Shown piece by piece: positions 42,293-52,870 of a DNA stretch of 64,000 nt. Below the pieces are notes generated by a model. It searched no databases. It was not told where the DNA came from and saw nothing but the letters and a program-made list of their open reading frames with translations. The translations under genes and the position numbers were made by a program. Source of the stretch: Centrapalus pauciflorus (taxonomy: Eukaryota; Streptophyta; Magnoliopsida; Asterales; Asteraceae); assembly GCA_020465985.1 (NCBI GenBank), contig JAANYP010002035.1:1-64000 (forward strand), given 5' to 3'. The stretch's first letter is position 1. Each line of letters starts with the position of its first letter.

Positions 42293-44521
42293 TCATTTAT
42301 ATCTTGGTTTATGTCTCCTATCGTAATAACTCTTTTGACGATCCTGGGCCGCCTTCATGTTCTGTCTGATCAGTTGTATTTTCTCGTTTGTTTCTTGAAG
42401 TAATGCCGGCCCAGCAATCGGCGTTTCACCGGTTTCCCTCCAACATGTAGGAGTCCTACATCTTCTCCCATACAATGCCTCAAACGGCGCTTTCTTGATC
42501 GTCGCGTGGTAACTGTTATTATATGAAAACTCGATCAGTGGCAAATGATCGTCCCAATTGCCACCGAGGTCTAACACACACGACCGCATCATATCTTCGA
42601 GTGTTAGGATGGTCCTTTCACTTTGACCATCGGTTTGCGGACGGTAAGCCGTACTCATAGCAATCCTCGATCCTAACCCTTCTTGTAATGCCGACCAAAA
42701 GTTGGAAGTAAATCGGCTGTCACGATCAGATACAATGGACTTAGGTACTCCATGTCTCGAAACAATCTCATCCAAGTAAATTTGAGCTAACTTTTCCAGT
42801 GAATAACTTTCTCTTATTGGAACGAAGTGTGCCGACTTGGTTAATCTATCAACGATTACCCATACCGCATCGTGTTGACGCCTAGTTTTCGGCAACTTTG
42901 TCACAAAGTCCATCGTGATATGCTCCCACTTCCATTCCGGAATGGGAAGCGGTTGCAAACTACCGTAAGGTTGTTGGTGTTCGGCTTTCACTAACCGACA
43001 AGTCCTGCATCTTTCCACGTACTGACCTATGTCTTTCTTTAATCCGGGCCACCAGAAGTCTGCTTTCAGCTCGTTGTACATCTTTGTGCTCCCGGGATGT
43101 ACAGAAAACTTAGACTGATGAGCTTCTTCTATTATCACATTTCTCATGCCTCCATACTTTGGCACCCAGATTCTCCCATATATACCTTTCAATCCCGACT
43201 CGCTTGTTTCCATTATTTTCATCTGTGTTCTTATATCCTCAGCACCAACATTCTCGTCTTTCAAGGCTTCCTCTTGAGCGGCCTTGACATCATCAATAAT
43301 AGTGGATGTTAACATAGTAGATGTCAACATATAACAGCAATCCTTGGCATATGCTTTGCGACTCAAAGCATCGGCTACCACGTTAGCCTTTCCAGGATGG
43401 TAAAGGATTTCACAGTCATAATCCTTTATTAGTTCCATCGAACGTCTCTGTCTCATGTTAAGTTCTTTCTGGCTGAAAATGTATTTCAGGCTCTTATGAT
43501 CCGTGTATAACTGACACTTAGTCCCATATAGATAGTGCCTCCACAATTTTAACGCAAACGTAACTGCAGTCAACTCCAAGTCATGAGTTGAATAATTCTT
43601 CTCGTGTTGCTTTAACTGTCTCGAAGCATAAGCTATAACTTTTCCACGTTGCATCAATACTGCACCAAGTCCCAACCTCGAAGCATCTGTGTATACAACA
43701 AAGTCCTCATTACCCTCTGGTAGGGCAAGTATCGGTGCTTCGCTTAAAGTCTTCTTCAAAACATCAAACGCTTCTTGCTGCACAGTTTCCCATACAAACG
43801 GTGCATTCTTCTTCGTCAACACCGTCAAAGGAACGGCAATTTTCGAAAAGTCCTTTATAAATCTCCTATAGTAGCCCGCCAACCCCAGAAAACTTCTGAC
43901 TTCAGTAGCTGAACGAGGCGGCTCCCAGTTTCTTACCGCTTCTACCTTAGCCGGATCTACTGAAATTCCGGCCCCCGAAATTACATGCCCTAAAAACTGA
44001 ATCTGTTGCAGCCAAAACTCACATTTTGAGAACTTGGCATACAACTTCTCTTTTCTTAGCAATTCCAGCAATTCCCTTAAATGATCAGCATGTTCGGCCT
44101 CAGACTTTGAATACACCAGAATATCGTCGATGAACACAATCACCGACTTATCTAACATCGGTCTACAAACTCGGTTCATTAAATCCATAAAAACAGCCGG
44201 GGCATTGGTCAACCCAAAAGGCATGACCAGAAACTCGTAATGCCCGTAACGTGTCCTAAAAGCTGTCTTAGGCACATCTTCCTCTCTAACTTTTAACTGA
44301 TGATATCCCGACCTCAAGTCAATCTTAGAAAAGACACACGCCCCGTGTAACTGGTCAAATAAGTCATCTATCCGCGGCAGCGGATACTTGTTCTTGATTG
44401 TCAATTTATTCAGCTCCCGGTAATCGATGCACATCCTCATGGTGCCATCTTTCTTCTTAACAAATAACACCGGAGCTCCCCACGGCGATGAACTTGGTTG
44501 AATAAAGCCCTTGTCCAACAA
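42293..44521 (-). pseudogene. RT-RNase H-integrase of gypsy A2
   Basis: 742 codons aligned with A1 residues from the FIQPSSSPWGAPVLF motif through FIDDILVYS, the RNase H core (YTDASRLGLGAVL), the H2C2 zinc domain and the integrase DDE residues (MDFVTKLP, SDRDSRF, TDGQSERT). All catalytic residues are retained. It is separated from gag only by the in-frame TAG at 44,525-44,527 and loses frame at HKPRYK. Confidence 0.92.
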
Positions 44522-44524
44522 CTC

Positions 44525-46420
44525 CTAGAGTTGTGTCATCATCTCTTTCATTTCAGTAGGAGCAAGGCGATACGGAGAACGAGCTACCGGTGCAGCCCCA
44601 GGGATCAAGTCAATGCGAAATTCCACTTGTCTCTCAGGCGGCACGCCAGACAAGTCTTCCGGAAACACATCCGGGAATTGTGAAACAACAGGCACATCGG
44701 CCAACGTCTTCTCCTCAGCCTTGGCATCAATAGCATATGCCAGGTAGGCGTCACAACCCTTTGCAACAAGCTTTCGGGCTTTTGCAATGGTCAACAGACA
44801 CAGATCCCCACTTCTCCTATCCCCATAAATGCAGATCTCACGCCCCTCTGGAGTAGTTATCTTTATCATTCGCTTCTTACATACTATGTGGGCTTCATTC
44901 TCTATCAACCAATCCATCCCGATAATTACATCAAATTCACTAAACTCGATCGGAATCAAGTCCAAATTGAAGACTACATCTTCAATCACTAAGGTGCAGT
45001 TTCGGTATACATGATCTACTTTAACTAGAGTATTACTAGCAGTTTCAATATCTAGTACAGCAGATAGCTTAGACAAAGGCATGGCAAGTTGTTGTGCAAA
45101 CATAGTAGATACAAACGATCTATTGGCACCCGAGTCAAATAATACTCTTGCAGGTAAAGAGTTTACAATAAACATACCCGTGACCACCTCCGGGTTTTCC
45201 CTAGCCTCTTCTGCAGTAATCTGAAATGCACGAGCCGGTGCCCTTTGCGACTGACCCCGACCTCGGTTAACTGAACCGCCGCTTGAACCTCCTGAAGATC
45301 GTGTTGATGTTGGAGCAGCAACTGCTGGAGCATTCTTTCGACAATTCCGACTATAGTGCCCCCATACCCCACACTTATGGCAGGCATCTGATCTCCGTGG
45401 ACATTCATTTTGAAAGTGACCCAACTCTCCGCAGCAAAAGCAAGCACGTCCGTTTGTACACTTGCCGAAGTGTTCCAGATGACACTTGTTACAATACTGT
45501 GGCTCGGTGTTGATAGAGTATGCACGAGCACGACCGGAAGAACTAGACTGTCGACGAAAGGACTGTTGTGGCGAGTACTGCGAAGATCGTGAAGAACCAG
45601 AATAACCTCCTTCGCGTTGGCGTTTCGGTGGTGAAGGTTGAGTTGGATTAGCTGAGGCAGCAGCGGACCCCATCACGTAACCAGACATACTTAAAATCTG
45701 TTCCACATTTCTGGCGGCTTCCAATAGACCAGCAAATGTGGGGTAGCGTACATTGCTCATCACCCTCCGAATCTCCAAATCAAGACCAGCCTCAAACCTG
45801 GTCACTTTCCTTTCCTCGGTATCCACTTGATGAGGCGCGAACAAACTCAGCCTCGTAAACTCTACAGCATACTGGGACACAGACTTAGTCCCCTGAATCA
45901 GCGTCATGAACTTAGCTTCAAGTCTTCGGCGCTCATCGGCCGGACAGTACTGCTGAGTGAAAACTTCAGTGAACTCAGCCCATTTCATTACAACAACCTT
46001 CTCCATTGTTAGTGCATTCACCATCGAGTTCCACCACATTATTGCGTCTTTGGTGAACATGGCAGTAGCGAATCGGACCATATCCTTCTCAGCACAATCG
46101 CTGATTCGGAAAGTCCTTTCTGTAGCTGTTATCCACTCCAGTGCAGTAACAGCATCCCCCAACCCAGTAAATTCAACGGCTCCATTTCCCTTAAAGTCCT
46201 TGAAACGACAACCCCTGGGCTTATTAGATGACCCAGTGTTGTCATCTTGCTCGTCATTGTTTCCTCCCTCCTTTTCCTTATTCTTCCTTTTGTCTTCCCT
46301 TCGCTTAGCTTCGGCCTCATCTCGAGCCCGAAACTGATCTTGTATCATCCGATTTTGCTCAGCCATCATGGCTAGCATCATTTCTCTCGTCTCTTCAGGT
46401 GTCATTCCTCCTCCAGACAT
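44525..46420 (-). pseudogene. Gag and protease of gypsy A2 (631 codons)
   Basis: Starts MSGGGMTPEETREMML as in A1. It contains the capsid region, three zinc knuckles (about 45,355-45,500) and the protease motif LFDSGANRSF near 45,140. It reads without interruption to MKEMMTQL, where CAG of A1 has become TAG. This single change separates gag-PR from RT. Confidence 0.93.
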
Positions 46421-46623
46421 GTTCTGAAATATGAAACATATAACTTATTTAGTAACATGTCATTTATTTATAGACACCACCCAATTGTCCCGTATGATAG
46501 TCAATATTCTTATGATTACTAGATCGTAACCTATCTTAGTTCAGATCATTACTTAGAATCACTACATGTCAACACTTAATGTTTGAGACCAAGACCTCAC
46601 GGACACTTGAATCTCAAACTACT

Positions 46624-46635
46624 GCTCTGATACCA
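46624..46635 (-). other. Primer binding site of gypsy A2
   Basis: Minus strand TGGTATCAGAGC, five bases from the LTR end; same position as in A1. Confidence 0.92.
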
Positions 46636-46640
46636 TAAGT

Positions 46641-48816
46641 TGTGACACCCTTGCCACATTAACCACCAATTACCATTCACCCAGGATTATTCACCAACAA
46701 ACAGATATATAATGATCTGATACCTTAATTAGAGTGCGGAAGCAAAATACATAATAAAATAATACAAATGTGTCAGACACCCTATGGTGCTACATAGGTT
46801 ACACATCTAAGTCTACAAATCCAAATGTATTACATCATCCCCAAAATTATTACAACATTGTTTCCATAGAACAAATACCAAGATAAACAGTGGAAATCTT
46901 CAAGTCACTTCAATAAACGTCCTAGCTAGACGGTCCCGCAGCGGATTTCCCTTTTCCTGTAAAAATTCAACAACTGAAGGGGTAAGCTAAAGCTTAGTGA
47001 ATACCATATGATTTTACACATTCTACAAATCATTATGATGCCACCCAGGGTAACCGCGGTAACACATACCGTATACCCCACACGTACTCCAAGTACGCAA
47101 ACCCGAGCCGCAGCTCCTTCGAGCTGACACTCGGCATAAGAACAACCAACCATCTGAGGCAGACATTACATCGGGGATGACCTACTGTCTATCCTGACCA
47201 CAGAGGTGTCAAACTCTTGGTCATATAGCACAGTAACATCAGAGTACAGATGCGACCACGCAGGTCCATCGAAAAGATGCACAACAAATGAACGGACATG
47301 CAACAAATATGAATGTGCATCAACATAAACGCATGTTAGTAGAATGCCAAACGAACATGAAACAACATGCCTCAGCAGGCAATGCAAACATAATGCAGAT
47401 GCAGCAATGTTAAAATCAAAGGTACTCACAGTGGGTGCGTTATTATCTTTATTCAAATTTTATTTCTCCTCGGGATTTCAACCGGATCAACCAAGTACCC
47501 CACTGTGGGTTAAACAATACCACAAGGGACCTGTAAATCATTTGTAACAACACATTGTGTTAATATCTTGCTTAATTCCATAAAACTTAATTTTTATAAG
47601 TTTTTTACCATTTTTGATCCTAAATTCGGATCCATGTCCGAATTCGGACCCCACCCGAATTCGGACCCCCAATTCGGTTCTCGTATGAATTCTAATTCGA
47701 TCCACCTATATGCCCCAATTCGGACACCTTTTAATTTCGGACCACATGCTAGTTCGGACCATATCCGAATTCGGTCTCCAACCGAATTCGGACCCTCATC
47801 CGAATTCCAACACTTAGAAATATTTTCTTTCAGTTTTGATAAATCAACTTTTCAGGACCCATCCGAATTCGGATTCCTACCGACGTACAACACTTGTAAA
47901 TTTTTCTATATTAAATATCCTGAAGTTTGGGCCTCATCCGAATTCGGACCTGATCCGAGTTCATCTCGGATCCGAATTCGGATCCCACTGTGTTCATACT
48001 TGTGCAGTTTTGTCAATTTCAGATTTAATTCCATCGTTTTTGGTACTGGTTCAATACATGGAATAACTTACACAAACTAAAATACATCTATTTTCAACAC
48101 TTTTAACACTAATATTAACACTATTACATATCAAATAAAACCCATTATGCTCATTTTGTTCCATCCGTAGAACACACACACTAAAACACACACAAATCTC
48201 TAAAAATCATACTTAGAGGTTGATTCAGAAGTTAAAATTTTATATATAACATCTCAGATACTCGATTTGCATTAATCCATAACCACATTAAACAAGCATT
48301 AACATCTGAATCCCCAAAATCAAATTTTCAGTTTATATAAAAACCGAACCAAAAATGCTTAATAATCTGAATTTAAAGGATTTTTACCTCAAATCTTCAA
48401 TTGCAGTGTTTATAAATCCTTCCAAGCAATCTTAATTCCAATTTTCAGACTTCAAATCCGAGTTTTGATGTTCTTCAATTTGTAGAGAGAGAGAGAGCCG
48501 AGGGATGAGAGAGAGTGTGATATTTCAAATGAAAGACCCTTTGGTCTTTTATTCCATAATTTCGAATTTTAACACTTTTAGCCCTTCAACTCAACTAGTT
48601 TATCTAAATACTGATTTTTCATCATAATTCTCATCAATAGCCTTTTAATGATCATTCTTAATAATTATTTTCACTTAATAAATAAAAATTCTAAATTTCC
48701 ATAATATGCAATCAACTTTCATAAATTCAAATACATAATCATTTTCAATAATTTAACTTAATACAAAATTTATCTAGTTATCCCAATTACAATAAATTAA
48801 ATCCGAGGATGTTACA
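46641..48816 (-). repeat. 5' LTR of gypsy A2 (2,176 bp)
   Basis: Same limits as the 3' copy. Downstream in the plus direction, AGGCA (48,817-48,821) and then the resumed copia 2 gag follow. Confidence 0.93.
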
Positions 48817-48821
48817 AGGCA

Positions 48822-50619
48822 TTTGATAAATCTAAAGTTGAGTGCTTCAAATGTGGCAAAACTGGCCATATAGCTGCTGACTGTGTGTCAAAAGCTGTGG
48901 GACAGTCTTCCAAACCATACAAGACTAACAAGGACGATGGCTATAGGGTTAAGTACCTTATGGCCATGGCAAAGCTGAAAAAGTTGGAAAACTCAGTGGC
49001 TTCCAACAAGCAAAAGGGACTGATGGCAGAGACATTGGACTGGGAGGAGTCTGATTCATCCTCGGATGAAGAAGACAACAATTGTTTGATGGCCAATACT
49101 GATGTCCCATCAACTAGCAACTTCAAACAGGACTTGGCTGAAGCTGAAGCCTTCAGCAGCTTGGAGAACTGGAACCCTACAATGATGTACAAGGTACAAA
49201 ATTTTATGGCTTACATTTCAGATGAAAAAGTAAAAATGTTTGAATATATGCTGGTTGATTTAAAAGCTGCTGTTGAGAAGCATAATGTTTTAATATATGA
49301 AATCTCTAAGCTTAAAACTGATCTTGAAATTAAATCTATTAAACTAGACAGTTTCCATAAGTTGGAAACTGAGCTTGATGAACTAAAACACATCAACTCT
49401 ATTTTACTGGAAGAAAAGAGAGAAACGTATGTAAAACATGCAAAGCTTCAAAAGATAGTTAACTCTTGGAGCCAATCAGCATAAAACGTCAGCCATTGCA
49501 TAAGTCAGCAGATCCCTGCATAAATCCAAGCCTATCTTGGAGGGTATCTTGACACAGCAGCTTCTATTGTTGAGATCAATAATCTGAAAGATGACTTATC
49601 CACTCTTGGTGAGCTTCCCAGTACTTTCATCCAGAAAGTTAATGGAAAGCTGGTCTCAACAAACAGGTTTTGTCAGGCCTCAAAACACTGACAGCTTGTG
49701 TGAAAAAGGCCCAAAAGCTGATGATGGAATGGGTTCTCCATCAAATCAGCCTGCTAAGTGCTCTGCTAATTCACACAAGCAAAGGAAAGAAAAACATGCT
49801 CAAGTTGCAGCGGTGGACACCAAACCAGTTGACAAAACAGGCTCTGGGTCCAAAGCTGATGGTAAGAGACATGTTACTCATTTTGATGCTAAACATTTTG
49901 AAAATAAGTTTTCAAGAAGTAAGCAGCCTACTTTCAACAAGGGTAAGTCTCATGTTGAAAGCAAATCTGCTGTAGTTTCAAATAAGTTTTCAAATCATGG
50001 TAGAAAACTGGTTATAAATGAAAATAAGTCTTTCAAAACCAGAAACAGTGATTATGCTGATAGGCATCATCAATCACATCTCAGTAAGGGCAAAGGCAAA
50101 GCCATTGCTCAACCTGAGAAATCTGGGAATAAGTTTCCCAAACCTGTGGAAGGTCAAAAACCAATCAAGCTTCCTGTTTTTGACATCTGTCCTCCCAAAA
50201 AGAGGAAAGAAGAAACAGGCAAAGCTGTTGCTATTGTGCCAACCACCAAATCTGTTGATTTATCGAAAAATAGTAATAAGTTTGCTAAACCTGCTGATAA
50301 AATCAACAGAAATAATTCAGAATGTGTTTCTGAAAGCTCTTCTTCCAAAAAGGCCAAAAAGAGAAAATGCTATAAATGTGGGAAGAGGACACACATGGCC
50401 AAAAACTATTCTGAAACTGAGGACATGAGGCCTGTTGACTCTGCTAGTTCCATCATTGCTAAAACAAGCAGAGTTGGAAGTAACTTAGTCAATGAGGATA
50501 GTATCCAAACTGATACCATTCAAATAGGAAATATTAATGTGGATATTAGTAGCCCATCAACACATGTTGATGAAGTAGGGGAACTCATCACTATGATGAG
50601 TTCCCCTAAATGTAACTAA
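48822..50619 (+). pseudogene. Resumed gag of copia 2 with CCHC zinc knuckle
   Basis: Directly after the TSD the interrupted frame resumes and within 22 bases reaches a canonical CX2CX4HX4C knuckle (48,843-48,884). The 48,885-49,484 part includes an acidic stretch and helices (LDELKHINSILLEEKRE). Stops at about 49,482 and 49,522 are TAA where copia 1 has CAA. The frame 49,591-50,619 is the K/S/P-rich tail with a second knuckle, CYKCGKRTHMAKNY, whose last cysteine is lost. Confidence 0.85.
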
Positions 50620-50639
50620 TATTTTCCTATGACATTCTA

Positions 50640-51440
50640 CAGGACAAACAACCATCCCAGATTTGGTACTTGGACAGTGGCTGCTCAGGGCACATGACAG
50701 GTTGCAAGGACCTGCTGAATGATCTATGGCCTGAAAAAGGGCCAAAATTCACTTTTGGTGACAATGTACAGGGATCCACTGAGGGATATGGAACTCTTAA
50801 AGCTGGTGCTGCAGTGTTCAAAAGAGTAGCCTATGTGGTTGGGCTGAAACATAACCTTGTTAGCATAAGCCAACTATGTGATGCTGGCTACAAGGTTAAC
50901 TTTGATGTGCACCTGGGTTACATATTGGATCCCCAAGGCAAATTTGTGTTGTGTGCTCAACGGAAGAAAGGTGTATATGTTGTGGATATGAAATCTGCTG
51001 ATCCCATAACTGAAACCTGTTTTCTCACAAGAACAAATATAGACATAAACTGGTTATGGCACAAAAGGCTGTCATACCTGAACTTCAAGAACATCAACAA
51101 ACTCTGTAAGAAAGATTTGGTAACAGGTTTGCCTTCCATGACTTTTGTTAAGGATAAACTCTGCACAGCTTGTGAGAAAGGCAAGCAGAGGAAATCATCT
51201 TTTAAATCCAAGCATAATTTTTCTATTGATACTCCTCTCTTCTTAATCCACATGGACTTGTTTGGACCTGTTTATGTCCCAAGTCTAAGAGGAAGAAGAT
51301 ACACTCTAGTAATGGTTGATGAGTTCTCCAGGTTTACATGGGTAATCTTCTTGAAGAGCAAAGGAGAGGCTGCTAGAGAAATCATTGGATTTGTGAAAAA
51401 AGATGGAAATGCTGAACTCTGCTTAAGTAAAGCAGCTTAG
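50640..51440 (+). pseudogene. Protease and N-half of integrase of copia 2
   Basis: Protease active site DSGCSGHMTG at about 50,673 with the full downstream fold (LKHNLVSISQLCDAGY). Then the pre-integrase HHCC domain follows (WLWHKRLSYLNF ... CTACEKGKQR), and HMDLFGP (catalytic D) and the core to KSKGEAAREIIGF. A frameshift near 51,400-51,440 ends it. Unlike copia 1, the protease is complete here. Confidence 0.88.
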
Positions 51441-51891
51441 AAGTGATCATCGTACTGAGTTCAGAAACAGTACTCTTGAAGACTTCTGTGAAGAAAAGGG
51501 GATCTCACAAAACTTTTCAGCCGTAAGAACTCCACAACAAAATGGAGTTGCTGAAATGAGAAACAGATTCCTCATTGAAGCTGCTAGAACCATGTTGTGT
51601 GCATCTGGTTTACCTTCATCATTCTGGGCTGAAGCTATTAACACTGTCTGCTTCACTCAAAATAGATCCTTAGTGGTGAAAAGATTCAACAAGACTCCCT
51701 ATGAGCTGCTCAAAGGGAGGAGGCCAAATATTAGCTACTTCCATGTGTTTGGATGTCCCTGCTTCATTCTGAATCAAACGGATCAACTGGCAAAGTTTGA
51801 ACCAAAAGCTGATGAAGGTGTGTTTGTTGGTTACTCTGCTATCTCCAAAGCCTACAGAGTGTACAACAACAAAAGAAATGTGAGATATTAA
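51441..51891 (+). pseudogene. Partial integrase C-half of copia 2, truncated by deletion
   Basis: Sequence equivalent to SDHGTEF...NGVAE with the catalytic D altered in context (SDHRTEF). The 51,556-51,891 frame goes from the catalytic-E region (EMRNRFLIEAARTM) to YRVYNNKRN. The next bases are LTR sequence, so the codons after about 51,880 are read-through. Confidence 0.85.
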
Positions 51892-52263
51892 GAGTGTAAA
51901 ATCAGAACGTGCATTGAAGTGTGTTATTTCATGCATGCAAGTCTGCTTATATAAAACAGTAGAGTGTGTCTAAGCTGTTCATGTATAAGTTGTCCATCTG
52001 AGTCTTGTAAAAACAGTGAGTGCTTCTAAGTGAGTGTATTCATTGTACCTAGTCTGAGTGAGTCTTAGATTAGTTAACCAACTGTTGTATCTGTCATCTC
52101 AGCTTGAACCTTTCCGCATTCAAGCTTGTTTTTAATTAACACTTGTTAATAATATACACAAACATTGAGAAAAAGATTGTTAAGTTTTAAATAGATGTAT
52201 TCCCCCCCCCCCCCCCCTCTACAGCTTAGAACTATACACTTAGGAAACCTTTTGAGACCTACA
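51881..52263 (+). repeat. Partial 3' LTR of copia 2 (383 bp)
   Basis: Aligns with 38,237-38,615 of the 5' LTR, with a longer poly-C tract (about 52,203-52,217). It ends GACCTACA and is followed by the TSD GATAC. Confidence 0.9.
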
Positions 52264-52689
52264 GATACAACAAATGATCTTCTGGAATTGCACTCCTTTA
52301 CTCTCTAATGAATTTCAATTAATGACACATCATGAGACTATTGAGGTTGTCCTGTTGTGTTGTCTTGTTCCGGTCCAATGACAGGAATTGAAGCCTGAAC
52401 ATTGATATCTGAATCCGGAATGATTTATGGAACAATGAGATTAATTGAATCTCAAACAAACTTTCTTAATTGTTTCTCCCCACAACCTCAATATTCTCAA
52501 GAAATCTAGCATTCCCTTTTTCTTTTCTTAAAGAAAAGAAATTATTGATGTGGGATAACAAAACTTTTCGCCAAGATACCAACAAAATAGTAGCATACCT
52601 CTCTTGAGTCCAACTTATTTAGCTTGTAATGGCCTAACTTAATTTGGACAATCACATACGTACATGTGCCTAATGATAGGCACATTGCC

Positions 52690-52870
52690 CGTCAAAGTTC
52701 ATATGATAATCCGGTAACTACTTTGTTGGGTCCCTTATTCAGAATGTGTATTGCGATCTTTAAGATTTCTCCTTAAAGAGACTCTAGTAAAGATGAATGA
52801 CGAATCATACTCTTTACCATACCCTTAAGAGTCTTGTGTCTTCGTTCTACAAAATCATTCATGCTAGGTT
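52690..52870 (-). pseudogene. Decayed integrase of element E
   Basis: On the minus strand, 52,848-52,690 reads as ERR..TLKGMVKSMIRHSSL followed, in frame apart from a stop, by EALKIAIHILNKVPTK and SYEL. This is the post-catalytic-E helix of a Ty1/copia integrase. It places INT to the right and RT to the left of copia 2, which shows that the outer element is on the minus strand and that copia 2 inserted between the two domains. Confidence 0.75.

Larger units (their letters stand above)
39641..48816 (-). mobile_element. Ty3/gypsy 'gypsy A2' nested in copia 2 gag (9.2 kb)
   Basis: 3' LTR 39,641-41,835, 5' LTR 46,641-48,816, PBS 46,624-46,635, gag-pol on the minus strand and TSD AGGCA. The coding part is nearly identical to gypsy A1 but carries a nonsense codon at 44,525-44,527, an 8-bp deletion near 42,285 and a terminal nonsense codon at 41,890. 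The LTRs differ by only about 13 substitutions by eye plus one 17-bp and one 2-bp indel, so it is the youngest insertion of the stack. Confidence 0.95.
37507..52263 (+). mobile_element. SIRE-like Ty1/copia 'copia 2', internally deleted, hosts gypsy A2
   Basis: 5' LTR 37,507-38,615, PBS, gag, PR and the first part of INT, then a sudden jump at 51,881 into the middle of the 3' LTR (51,881-52,263). The second half of INT, RT, RNase H, ORF3, the PPT and about 730 bp of the 3' LTR are gone. GATAC TSDs flank it. It belongs to the same family as copia 1, in the opposite orientation. Without the nested gypsy it is about 5.6 kb. Confidence 0.92.

Noticed and set aside
44829..46337. Several plus-strand frames inside gypsy A2
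   Set aside because: Antisense shadows of the minus-strand gag-pol.
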